Source of the DNA: Streptomyces asiaticus
Lineage (GTDB): Bacteria; Actinomycetota; Actinomycetes; Streptomycetales; Streptomycetaceae
Reading direction: 5' to 3'
Assembly: GCF_018138715.1 (NCBI RefSeq)
Contig: NZ_JAGSHX010000006.1
Span: forward strand, 4,712,001-4,776,000
DNA length: 64,000 nucleotides
Below, piece by piece: positions 1 to 8,090 of the stretch. The translations under genes and the position numbers were made by a program. The notes below the pieces were generated by a model. It saw only the letters and a list, made by a program, of their open reading frames with translations, ran no database searches and had not been told where the DNA came from. Position 1 is the first letter of the stretch. Each line of letters opens with the position of its first letter.

Positions 1-49
1 TAAAGGGCAACCCTCAACCCGGTAACTGTGACTCAGTACGCTTCTGCGC

Positions 50-544
50 ATGTACGGCTACGACCAGAACGCGAGCGCAGGGCAGGGCTACGCCGCCCCG
101 CCACCTCCGCCGCAACAGCAGCCGCATGCGTCACATCACGCGGCGGGTGCGGGGTACGGCCAGCAGCCGCTCTACCCGGAGCCCTCCCCGCCGTCGCTCG
201 CCGACGCGGTGCGGGCCTTCACCACCGGATCGATGTCGGCCGAGGACTTCCAGCAGATCTTCGCCGGGTCGAAGGTCTACTGCCCGCGCGGTGACAACCC
301 CGGCTTCCTGGCGCTGCACAACACCCAGCAGCCGGTGATCCCCATGTTCACCTCGCTCAAGGAGCTGCGGAGGTACGCGGGCAAGGAGTCCAAATACTTC
401 GTGATCACCGGTGCCGAGGTGATCGACCTGCTGCCCACCGGCTATGGCTTCGTCCTCGACATGGAGGGCGAGCACCGGATCGTCTTCGACGCGAAGGCGG
501 TGGAGCAGATGGTGGACTTCGCCATGCGCCGTATGTACGGCTAG
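50..544 (+). CDS. SseB-domain protein
   Basis: Encodes 164 residues. The first ~50 residues are a low-complexity Pro/Gln/His/Tyr-rich tail; the rest (from about residue 50, SLADAVRAF, to the end) looks like the SseB N-terminal domain found in many actinobacterial cytoplasmic proteins of unknown function. Typical features are the segment on moderate-size 'tests' such as PMFTSLKEL and the C-terminal ITGAEVIDLLP block. The ATG at 50 is the only start that keeps the whole reading frame; no good Shine-Dalgarno precedes it, so a leaderless or weakly initiated message is possible. The gene stands alone, ~120 bp ahead of the pirin gene. Biochemical role is unknown. Confidence 0.75.
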   Translation: MYGYDQNASAGQGYAAPPPPPQQQPHASHHAAGAGYGQQPLYPEPSPPSLADAVRAFTTGSMSAEDFQQIFAGSKVYCPRGDNPGFLALHNTQQPVIPMFTSLKELRRYAGKESKYFVITGAEVIDLLPTGYGFVLDMEGEHRIVFDAKAVEQMVDFAMRRMYG

Positions 545-608
545 ATCCACATACGTCCGGATATCACCGGTCGCCTCGTAGGGCGCTCGGGTGGAAATAA
601 ATGCCCTC

Positions 609-652
609 TTGCGGGTCGTTCACCGTTCAATTAAGTTGAATGGTGAACGACC
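609..652 (+). promoter_or_regulatory. Palindromic promoter/operator of the pirin gene
   Basis: A 17-bp inverted repeat (614-630 and 636-652, 5-bp spacer, one mismatch at 625/641) has the core TTCAATTAAGTTGAA. It overlaps a good -35/-10 pair, TTGCGG (609-614) and TAAGTT (632-637), 17 bp apart. The ribosome site GAGGAGG follows at 654 and the ATG is at 665. A repressor bound here would block RNA polymerase. As RNA, the repeat would be a full hairpin because the mismatch becomes G-U. Confidence 0.65.
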
Positions 653-664
653 GAGGAGGCCGTC

Positions 665-1636
665 ATGCCCGCAGTGACCGTAGAGAACCCGCTGACCCTG
701 CCGCGCGTCGCGGCGCCCGCCGAGGCACGACAGCGCCCCGTGCTCGCCGTCACGACCGCTCCCAGTGGTTTCGAGGGCGAGGGCTTCCCGGTGCGCCGGG
801 CCTTCGCCGGTATCGACTACAAGCACCTCGACCCGTTCATCATGATGGACCAGATGGGCGAGGTGGAGTACGCGCCGGGCGAGCCCAAGGGCACCCCCTG
901 GCACCCCCACCGCGGCTTCGAGACCGTCACCTACATCATCGACGGCGTCTTCGACCACCAGGACTCGCAGGGCGGTGGCGGCACGATCACCAACGGTGAC
1001 ACCCAGTGGATGACGGCCGGCTCCGGCCTCCTCCACATCGAGGCCCCGCCGGAGTCCCTGGTCGTGTCGGGCGGCCTCTTCCACGGCCTCCAGCTGTGGG
1101 TGAACCTCCCGGCCAAGGACAAGATGATGCCCCCGCGCTACCAGGACATCCGCGGTGGCCAGGTCCAGCTGCTGACCTCCCCCGACGGCGGCGCGCTGCT
1201 CCGCGTCATCGCCGGTGAGCTGGACGGCCACGCCGGTCCCGGGATCACCCACACCCCGATCACGATGGTGCACGCCACGCTTGCTCCGGGTGCGGAGATC
1301 ACCCTGCCCTGGCGCGAGGACTTCAACGGCCTCGCGTATGTGCTCGCGGGCCGCGGTGCGGTCGGCGCGGAGCGGCGTCCGATCCACCTGGGCCAGGCCG
1401 CCGTCTTCGGAGCCGGTTCCGCGCTGACCGTGCGCGCGGACGAGAAGCAGGACGCGAGCACGCCGGACCTGGAGGTCGTGCTGCTCGGCGGGCGGCCCAT
1501 CCGTGAGCCGATGGCGCATTACGGGCCGTTCGTGATGAACACCAGGGCCGAGCTTCAGCAGGCGTTCGAGGACTTCCAGAAGGGTCGTCTGGGGACCATT
1601 CCGGCGGTGCACGGGATGTCCGAGGGCGGAATGTAG
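665..1636 (+). CDS. Pirin family protein
   Basis: Encodes 323 residues, a normal length for bacterial pirins (bicupin, metal-binding). The N-terminal cupin carries the pirin signature around residues 60-115: FIMMDQMG, then HPHRGFETVTYI, then the HIE of the LLHIEAPPES segment, which supply the metal-binding His and Glu residues. The C-terminal half is the second cupin. Some pirins have quercetin 2,3-dioxygenase activity and others act as redox-responsive regulators; which applies here cannot be read from sequence. Start chosen because GAGGAGG lies just upstream. The promoter is embedded in a long palindrome, implying repression by an unidentified regulator. A strong hairpin terminator follows. 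Confidence 0.92.
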   Translation: MPAVTVENPLTLPRVAAPAEARQRPVLAVTTAPSGFEGEGFPVRRAFAGIDYKHLDPFIMMDQMGEVEYAPGEPKGTPWHPHRGFETVTYIIDGVFDHQDSQGGGGTITNGDTQWMTAGSGLLHIEAPPESLVVSGGLFHGLQLWVNLPAKDKMMPPRYQDIRGGQVQLLTSPDGGALLRVIAGELDGHAGPGITHTPITMVHATLAPGAEITLPWREDFNGLAYVLAGRGAVGAERRPIHLGQAAVFGAGSALTVRADEKQDASTPDLEVVLLGGRPIREPMAHYGPFVMNTRAELQQAFEDFQKGRLGTIPAVHGMSEGGM

Positions 1637-1657
1637 GGCTCGCCGGGACCGCATGAG

Positions 1658-1694
1658 TCCGCCCGCCCGCGCTGCGATGGCGCGGGCGGGCGGA
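1658..1694. terminator. Bidirectional hairpin terminator
   Basis: A perfect 15-bp GC-rich inverted repeat (1658-1672 / 1680-1694) with a 7-nt loop sits between two convergent genes, the pirin gene and the surface-protein gene, and can end transcription from both sides. Confidence 0.8.
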
Positions 1695-1716
1695 TGACCC
1701 GTCGTTCCGTGATGAC

Positions 1717-4311
1717 TCAGTGTTGCCCGGCGCGACGCTTCCGGGTCACGAACGCGGCTGCCGCGCCCGCACCGGCCAGCAGGGCGCTGAGGGAGATGAT
1801 CTCCAGCAGGGCGGACGTGCCCGTGTTGGCCAGCGAACCGCCGCCTCCGTCAGTCCCTGAGCCTCCGCTGGTCCCCGAGCCACCGCCTCCGCTGGTCCCC
1901 GAGCCTCCGCCTGTCCCGGAGCCTCCGCTTGTCCCGGAGCCTCCGCCAGACTGGGGGCCTGGCTCGTTGGGCGGCTCAGAGGTGGGCGGCTGCGACGACG
2001 GAGTGGGCGTCGGCGTGGGAGCCGGCGGTTTCTGCTTGGGGATGTACACGCCGGCGTCGATCGTGTGATCGACCTCTCCCGGCTTGTCCGGAGCCGTGAC
2101 AGGTGCGCGTCCGTTGCACAGCCGCCCGGTCGTCGGCGGGGTCACATTCGAGTCATGTGCCCGGTTGGCACCGGCCCGCGGGAGCGTGAACCGCAGCCTG
2201 GTGGCCGGCGGCTGATTCGGCACCTTGTCGGTGTCCGCGGTACACACGTCGAACTGCACCGTGTATTTGGCGCCCGGCTTCAGCTCATACGCGGCGCCGA
2301 CGCCACCGAAGTAGTACTCGCCGACGGCATCGGTCTTGGTCGTGGCGACCTGCTTGCCATCGGCGTCCAACAGATTGACCGTCGCGTCCGGCAGCGGCAC
2401 TTCGTTGCGACCCTCGGGATCCTGGATCCCATTGTGGTCGCCGTCGAACCACACCCGATTGCCGATCTGGATCGGCGCGTTCGCCGCCTCGTAGGCGATA
2501 TCGCCGAGCCCACCGGCCTTACCGAACCCGCCTTGTTCCCGGCTGACGAACTGGAACCCGTTGGCGGTCGGGTTATTGCCCGGGCCCTGGCCGGTGGTGA
2601 TGTTGTGGTACCCGGTCCCTGAGGTCGCGACGTCGGCGACCGGGTCGAACTCCGTGCTGACCACCCACTGCTGCTGCGGGATATAGGCCACCGACCCCAG
2701 CGCGGTCTCCTGGTGCGCGTTGGCGTAGGTGTCGCCCGGGAAGTATTCGACGACATCGGCGGGCTGGCCGCCACTGTTGGCGGGGGTGGCGTGGTTGGGG
2801 CAGCTCCCGGTGCCTTCCCACTGGTATTCACCGGTGGGAGTGGCGCAGACCATGGTGATGTCACCACCGGACATGCCGTTTTCCGCCGTGTCGTTCCCCG
2901 TGCGGGGGTCCAGCCCTCCCCAACTGAGCACGTCCATGAACCGGTCGCGGAAACCCAGGATCATCGAGCCGTCGCGGGCGAAGGCGAGGGAGGCCAGCTC
3001 CGGCTGCGGATCGATGAAGACGTTGCCCGCCTTCCGGTCCTCCCATGTGTCCAGGCTGGTGTTCCACGGGTTCCAGTGGGTGGCCTTGTCGCCGGAACCG
3101 AAGACGCTGCCGCGCTTGTCCGTGAGCTGGTGGCTCAGCACCTCGGTGAACCGCCCACCGTCGTAGGTGTAGACGACGGCTTTCAGGTCTTCGCGCTTCT
3201 GTGTGCTCTCCGCGCTGCACACGCCGCCGACGTAGAGCTTGTTGTCGTGGACCTGGAGTCCGAACGGCCGCCAGTCGCCGGGGCTCGCGCAGCCCGGGTC
3301 CGGGATGCGCACCGTCGCCTTGGGCGCGGATGCCGTGGTCCCGGTCGCGTCGAAGCTGACCAGGGACCGGGTCAGCAGGTTCACCGCGTACAGCGTCGAG
3401 CCGTCCTCCGACAGGGCCAGGCCGCCGATGCTCTCCTTGCCCGGCGCGTTGGTGAACCCGGCGTCCTTGATCATGTTGGAGGCGTCGTGCGGCGTCACCG
3501 CGGCGCCCGGCACCTTCGCGAACAGGGTCGGCGCGCTCCCACCGTCGGTCGGCGTGGTGTAGATCGCGTTACCGCCGTCCGGCCCGTACGGGGCGTACCG
3601 CCGGGCGAACGCGCCCTGGAAGATCCGCTGCCGGTCCTTGTCGTAGGCCAGTGCGAACGTGGTGCCCACCTGGGCCTGTGTGTTGAGCACGGTCGGGCAC
3701 GCCGTATCGCCAGGACACGTACCTCGCGTGTCCGTCCCGAACGCCACCAGTGCCCGGGTGTCTTGCCCGCCGGCACCATTCTGGACCGGTACGAAATATC
3801 GCGAGTCCGGCAGTGCGTAGTCGGCCGCGTTCCAGACCCCGGTAATGACCGAGTCGTCCTTGCCGTCCGACACGTCCACGAACGTCGTGAAGCTGTCGAA
3901 GTGGTTTTCCGCCGTCGAGGCCGGTGCCGCCCGCAGATACGTGCTGTAGGGCGCCGGGATGGTGACGTCGACGCGGTACTGGCCGCCGGTCAGTTCGGTC
4001 GACTTCGAGATCACCACCTTTCCGGTGGCATCCGTGGTGCCGGAGACCCGATGGCCGGCCGGGTCCGACACCTTGACCTTCATGCCCCGCTGCGGCACAT
4101 CCATGGTCGTGTTGATCACGCCGGTGCCGAAGAAATCCCGCAGGACCTGAACCGTCAGGGTGCCGTCGCCAGTTGAGGCGGTGGCCGTCCCGGCCGTCGC
4201 GCCCATGGTGCTGCCCAACAGTACGAAAGTGCAGAGGCCCACTTGTGCCAGTGGACCCGTACGCTTCCCGGCTGTCCGGCGTAACCTTCCACATACTCTT
4301 CGCACAGCCAT
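1717..4311 (-). CDS. Sortase-anchored SdrD B-like surface protein
   Basis: Encodes 864 residues from the ATG at 4311, which has GAGGGGAG just upstream; an in-frame ATG at 4392 lacks such a site. Layout: signal peptide (about residues 1-45); a carboxypeptidase-regulatory/prealbumin-like segment; a long beta-propeller-like central region with SEDGSTLYAVN-type repeats; an SdrD B-like domain near 615-680 (GNRVWFDGDHNGIQD, calcium-binding-like Asp/Asn); a Pro/Thr then Gly/Ser/Thr repeat wall spanner; and a sorting signal with LANTG near residue 825, a hydrophobic helix and RKRR tail. LAxTG is the motif recognised by streptomycete class E sortases, so the protein is probably covalently attached to peptidoglycan. 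Ligand unknown. Confidence 0.85.
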   Translation of the reverse strand: MAVRRVCGRLRRTAGKRTGPLAQVGLCTFVLLGSTMGATAGTATASTGDGTLTVQVLRDFFGTGVINTTMDVPQRGMKVKVSDPAGHRVSGTTDATGKVVISKSTELTGGQYRVDVTIPAPYSTYLRAAPASTAENHFDSFTTFVDVSDGKDDSVITGVWNAADYALPDSRYFVPVQNGAGGQDTRALVAFGTDTRGTCPGDTACPTVLNTQAQVGTTFALAYDKDRQRIFQGAFARRYAPYGPDGGNAIYTTPTDGGSAPTLFAKVPGAAVTPHDASNMIKDAGFTNAPGKESIGGLALSEDGSTLYAVNLLTRSLVSFDATGTTASAPKATVRIPDPGCASPGDWRPFGLQVHDNKLYVGGVCSAESTQKREDLKAVVYTYDGGRFTEVLSHQLTDKRGSVFGSGDKATHWNPWNTSLDTWEDRKAGNVFIDPQPELASLAFARDGSMILGFRDRFMDVLSWGGLDPRTGNDTAENGMSGGDITMVCATPTGEYQWEGTGSCPNHATPANSGGQPADVVEYFPGDTYANAHQETALGSVAYIPQQQWVVSTEFDPVADVATSGTGYHNITTGQGPGNNPTANGFQFVSREQGGFGKAGGLGDIAYEAANAPIQIGNRVWFDGDHNGIQDPEGRNEVPLPDATVNLLDADGKQVATTKTDAVGEYYFGGVGAAYELKPGAKYTVQFDVCTADTDKVPNQPPATRLRFTLPRAGANRAHDSNVTPPTTGRLCNGRAPVTAPDKPGEVDHTIDAGVYIPKQKPPAPTPTPTPSSQPPTSEPPNEPGPQSGGGSGTSGGSGTGGGSGTSGGGGSGTSGGSGTDGGGGSLANTGTSALLEIISLSALLAGAGAAAAFVTRKRRAGQH

Positions 4312-4397
4312 CACTCTCCCCTCGTGATGTGAACCGACCACCCGTTTCCGGCCGTGTATCCGCTTCCCGGTCCCGGGTGACACGTCGGTCATGAAAA

Positions 4398-4423
4398 GGG
4401 CCCACCGCTGTTTCGGTGGGCCC
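4398..4423. other. Perfect hairpin between divergent genes
   Basis: A 10-bp perfect inverted repeat, GGGCCCACCG / CGGTGGGCCC, with a 6-nt loop. It looks like a terminator but no gene ends here: it lies 87 bp before the surface-protein start on one side and 188 bp before the 4611 gene on the other. It could be an operator, a 5'-leader hairpin or an insulator against read-through. Confidence 0.5.
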
Positions 4424-4610
4424 GGTCGTTCTTGGTCGTCCTGGCGGATGTGGCGAATTCAGGGACTCGGGAGTGCCATTCCCGGACGAGCCGCATTTGG
4501 CCTCGCTTCCCACATGGAAACAGCACAAGAGTCTGAATTATCATCCTGAACCGCCTCACCAGCAGCGATACTGTAGCGGGTGTGACCCAAGATCGGGGGG
4601 AGAGCAGGGA

Positions 4611-5453
4611 ATGAATAAGCGGAACGGGTTAGCAATGCGCCGGGTACGTAGTCTGAAAATCAGACACGTTTTCTCGCGGCGCGCGGCCGGTCAGCGCCGA
4701 TGGCTGCGGCCACGTTGGGTCGCGGTCGTCATCGGCGGTGTGGCCGTCGCGGTGGCCACGTTCCTGATCGTCGACAGCGGCTCCGCCCCCACCGGTCCAA
4801 GGGAATTGACCGCGGATCAGGCGGGCCGTCTGGCGGTCACGCGGTTCCACAACTACCAGGTGGGCGGGCGCGCCCTGACGATCGACGTGCCGGGCACCGC
4901 CGGTGGGCTGACCGTCACCGGATCCATCGACTACCGCCGCAAGGTCGGTTACGGCGTGGTGCACGGCACCGGGCGCGATGCGTCCGGCAACGGGCTGATC
5001 CAGTGGACGGCCACCACCGTGCTCGTCCACCCGATGGCGAACGCCCCGGCGAAGGCACCGGCACGGCCGCCGGGTTCGGGCTGGTACAGCCGTCCGCTGC
5101 AAAAGTACGGCAGCTCGCTGGACAGTTCGCTGGCCATCGCGCTGAAGCTCGGCAGCGACCGGCCGGACAACGCCGAACTCCTGCCGCAGAACGGTGCCGC
5201 CTGGGTGGGACGGGACCGGTTGGACGGCCATCAGGTGGACATCATGACCGGGCCGAGCGCCGCCCGTGCCACGCCCGGTACGGCGGGGACGACCGGTCCG
5301 GCGGATGCCGTGCGCTACTGGATCGGTTCGGACGGCACCATGTACCGGGTGCGCGTCGGCGTGGCTTCCGCATCGCGGCCGGTGGTCATTGATTTCGACA
5401 CCCACAAGTACGTTCCGGTGCGGCCGGCCCCCGGAGTCACCCCGGCGCGGTAG
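4611..5453 (+). CDS. Membrane-anchored extracytoplasmic protein, TTA-containing
   Basis: Encodes 280 residues. A short basic cytoplasmic tail is followed by one transmembrane helix (WVAVVIGGVAVAVATFLIV, about residues 38-56) and a ~220-residue exported domain with no family I can name. The start at 4611 follows GGGGGGAGAG; an in-frame ATG at 4635 is an alternative. With the 4611 start, codon 7 is the rare leucine codon TTA (4629-4631), which in Streptomyces makes translation depend on the bldA tRNA, suggesting expression tied to development. The upstream surface-protein gene is divergent; the gene ends 7 bp before the convergent beta-helix gene. Confidence 0.75.
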   Translation: MNKRNGLAMRRVRSLKIRHVFSRRAAGQRRWLRPRWVAVVIGGVAVAVATFLIVDSGSAPTGPRELTADQAGRLAVTRFHNYQVGGRALTIDVPGTAGGLTVTGSIDYRRKVGYGVVHGTGRDASGNGLIQWTATTVLVHPMANAPAKAPARPPGSGWYSRPLQKYGSSLDSSLAIALKLGSDRPDNAELLPQNGAAWVGRDRLDGHQVDIMTGPSAARATPGTAGTTGPADAVRYWIGSDGTMYRVRVGVASASRPVVIDFDTHKYVPVRPAPGVTPAR

Positions 5454-5460
5454 CCGCCGC

Positions 5461-6804
5461 TCAGGACGTCCGCACCCGCGCGCCCGCTGCCAGCAATGAC
5501 GCCGACGGCAGCCGGAAGTCCGCCGTGTCCGGCAGCGCCGGAACGGCCGGAACAGCGGTGGCGCCCGTGGTGGTGGCCTTCGGGAACTGCGGCTGTCGCT
5601 TGGGCGCCGCCACATCGGTGAACGGGATGCCGCCAGGTGCCGTCGGCTTCGCCCATGTGCCGGACGGCGAGGGCGACCGGGCGGGACGCGGGCAGGACGC
5701 GGTTGTCGCGAGCCGGGCGGGCACCGTCTTCCGCAGCTCGTTGCCGCGCAGGCAGTTGCCCCGTCCCTTTGTGGCGGTGGGGAACGTCCAGCCGACGTCA
5801 ACGCTGTTGGCGGCGAAGGTGTTGTCCAGGATCCGGTTGCCGTTCGGCGGTATGTCGGCGGTCGCGGTGATCACCAGCCCGGCGTTGCTGTTGCCGGTGA
5901 TCCGGTTGCGGACGAACTGGTTGTCGGTGCCGCCGTCGACGCCGATGCCGATGCCCCACCCGCCGTCGGCCTGTTCGGGGGTGGCCGCCTGCTGGTTGGC
6001 CGCGATCAGGTTGCCCGCGATGACGGCGTCCCGCTGCGGGAGCAGCTTCTCCTGGTGGTCGGAGTTGGTGGTGAGCCCGACCCGGTTGCCGACAAAGCGG
6101 TTACCGGTCACATACATGTCGCCACTGGCATTGGTGCCTTCGTAACCGACCGCGTTGAGTTCCGCGATGTTGTCCCGCACCACGATGCGACAGGGTTTGC
6201 ACTGTCCGACGTAGATCCCCGAGTCGGCCGAGCCCGATGTGTACGAGTGCTCGATGGCACCGTTCTGCGCGGAGAACGCGTAGATGCCGTACAGCCCGTT
6301 GCGGGTCGCGGTGACATGGGAGACCAGGAACGATTTCAGGAAGGTGACGGGCTCGTCGCCGGTGTCGTAGCCGCCGGACTGCCCCGGCGCTCCGGCGGCC
6401 GCCTTCGCCGAACCGGTGACCAGGACCCCGTTCTGGGTGTTGCTCCGCACGGTCAGGTTCTCCACGGCCACCCCGGGAGCGGCGACGACGATGCCGTTCG
6501 GCTGCCGTAAGCGCCCGTCGATGACGACCTTGTCCCGGGACTCGCCGCGCAGAGTGATGCGAGCCTTCGTCATCTTCACCGACTCGTGGTACGTGCCCGG
6601 CGCGACCAGCACGAGATCGCCGGGCCGGGCCAGGGACACCGCGGCCGAGATCGTCGGGGCGTCACCCGGCACGTTGATCGTCACATGCTCACCGGACGGT
6701 CGTCGGCCGTCGTCCGGTCCGTCATCGTCCGCGCCGCAGGCGACCAGTACGGGTGCCAGGGTGCCGAGTACCGCGGCCATCAGGCGAAGACGGAGACGAG
6801 GCAT
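5461..6804 (-). CDS. Right-handed beta-helix lipoprotein
   Basis: Encodes 447 residues. The start at 6804 is preceded by AGGATGAGG and gives a clean lipoprotein signal with lipobox LVAC at about residue 23. The mature protein has the NosD/pectate-lyase-like parallel beta-helix pattern: an ISAAVSLARPGDLVLVAPGTY opening followed by repeated strands with N-rich turns (IVVRDNIAELN, YVTGNRFVGN, VIAGNLIAAN, FVRNRITGN, RILDNTFAAN). Such proteins bind or modify polysaccharides, but no catalytic set is evident here. It is divergent from the Dyp peroxidase gene, with which it shares a 67-bp promoter region carrying a palindrome. The C-terminal ~60 residues are Pro/Ala-rich. Confidence 0.82.
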   Translation of the reverse strand: MPRLRLRLMAAVLGTLAPVLVACGADDDGPDDGRRPSGEHVTINVPGDAPTISAAVSLARPGDLVLVAPGTYHESVKMTKARITLRGESRDKVVIDGRLRQPNGIVVAAPGVAVENLTVRSNTQNGVLVTGSAKAAAGAPGQSGGYDTGDEPVTFLKSFLVSHVTATRNGLYGIYAFSAQNGAIEHSYTSGSADSGIYVGQCKPCRIVVRDNIAELNAVGYEGTNASGDMYVTGNRFVGNRVGLTTNSDHQEKLLPQRDAVIAGNLIAANQQAATPEQADGGWGIGIGVDGGTDNQFVRNRITGNSNAGLVITATADIPPNGNRILDNTFAANSVDVGWTFPTATKGRGNCLRGNELRKTVPARLATTASCPRPARSPSPSGTWAKPTAPGGIPFTDVAAPKRQPQFPKATTTGATAVPAVPALPDTADFRLPSASLLAAGARVRTS

Positions 6805-6858
6805 GGCCTCATCCTGGCACGGACGCCGACGGCGTCGCAGGCACCGATATGGATATGG

Positions 6859-6874
6859 CACAGTTCACACTGTG
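6859..6874. promoter_or_regulatory. Palindrome over the Dyp peroxidase start codon
   Basis: CACAGTTCACACTGTG is a perfect inverted repeat with 6-bp arms and a 4-bp centre, between two divergent genes. Its last three bases are the GTG start of the peroxidase gene, and a -10-like TATGGA lies just upstream. A near copy (14 of 16 identical) occurs at 48425-48440 in another divergent region. It is probably a repressor site. Confidence 0.5.
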
Positions 6875-8023
6875 CGTCCAGCCGACTCCCGCCCGTCACG
6901 CCGCGCGTTCCTCGGTGCCACCGGCACCGTGACCGCCGTCGGCCTCTCCGCCGGGTGCCAATCGAGCTCCGCCCCGCCGGACCGGGACGATGCCCCCGCG
7001 CCGACCCCGCCGGTGTCGCCAACGGGCCGGTACCAGGCGGGCATCACGCTTCCGCGGCCGGCCCAGCGGAACCTGCTGGCCGTGGTGGCCGACATCGCCG
7101 ACATCGGGTCCGTCCGTCCGTTGCTGGCCGGACTCGGCGAGGCCATCCGCACCCTCACCGCGGGGACCGACGCACGGCTGATGGGCCTGGAGCCGGGCGA
7201 TCTGACCGTGACGATCGGGGTGGGCCCCCGGCTGGTGCGCGAGGTCGATCCCGCCCTGCCCGGCGCGAAGGACCTCCCACGGTTCTCCCGCGAGCAGATC
7301 GCCTCCCGGGCACGCGGCGGCGACCTGCTGATACAGATCTGCGCCGACGACGCCCTGCTGATACCGATCGTGGCCGCCGCGCTTCTGGAGCAGGCCGGTG
7401 ACCGGATACGGGAGCGCTGGCGGCAGTCCGGAGTCCGTGGTGCGAACGTGCCGGTGGCTCGGGGCCGTGCCGCGCCACGGAACCTGTTCGGCTTCGTCGA
7501 CGGCATCGTGGGCCCCCACACGAGGGCCGAACAAGAACGCGACCTGTGGCTGTCCGGGCCGGATCCGGTCGCCGGCGGCACCCTCGCCGTACTGCGACGC
7601 ATGGAACTCGACCTGCCGCGGTTCGCCAAGCTGTCCGTCGCCGAACAGGAAGCGGTCTTCGGCCGCCGCCGAGCCAGTGGCGTGCCCCTCTCCGGTGGCA
7701 CCATCGCCTCGGGCCCGGACCTCGGCGCCAAAACGCCGGACGGACGCTATCTCGTCCCGGCGGATGCCCACGCCCGCAGGGCGCACGCCACCGCGGTCGG
7801 CGTCGGCCTCATGCTCCGTCGCTCCTACAGCATCGACGCACCCGCCCCCGGCCTGCTCTTCATGAGCTTCCAGAACGACATACGGACCTTCACCAACACC
7901 CTCACCCGCATGGACAATTCCGACGCCCTGCTGGAATTCACGACCACGACCGCCAGTGCGACCTTCCTGATACTCCCCGGATTCGACGAAGAGCACCCGC
8001 TCGGTTCCCGGCTCTTCCGCTGA
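6872..8023 (+). CDS. Tat-exported Dyp-type heme peroxidase
   Basis: Encodes 383 residues from the GTG at 6872; longer in-frame starts run back through the neighbouring gene's promoter and coding region. The N-terminus is a twin-arginine signal (SRRAFLGATG, residues 9-18) ending near AGC at 27-29, so it may be exported folded and possibly lipid-anchored. The dye-decolorizing peroxidase hallmark GFVDG is at about 207-211, with the catalytic Asp; the C-terminal part has the RRAHA and LMLRRSYS segments typical of the proximal heme side. The family is related to EfeB, but no efeU or efeO gene is adjacent, so an iron-uptake role is not supported by context. Convergent with the phosphatase gene downstream. 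Confidence 0.88.
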   Translation: MRPADSRPSRRAFLGATGTVTAVGLSAGCQSSSAPPDRDDAPAPTPPVSPTGRYQAGITLPRPAQRNLLAVVADIADIGSVRPLLAGLGEAIRTLTAGTDARLMGLEPGDLTVTIGVGPRLVREVDPALPGAKDLPRFSREQIASRARGGDLLIQICADDALLIPIVAAALLEQAGDRIRERWRQSGVRGANVPVARGRAAPRNLFGFVDGIVGPHTRAEQERDLWLSGPDPVAGGTLAVLRRMELDLPRFAKLSVAEQEAVFGRRRASGVPLSGGTIASGPDLGAKTPDGRYLVPADAHARRAHATAVGVGLMLRRSYSIDAPAPGLLFMSFQNDIRTFTNTLTRMDNSDALLEFTTTTASATFLILPGFDEEHPLGSRLFR

Positions 8024-8090
8024 AGCGCTCCGCTGGAAGTGCCCCGATGCGTCATCGGCCGACTGCGGCGCCGGACTTCAACGAGGCCGC

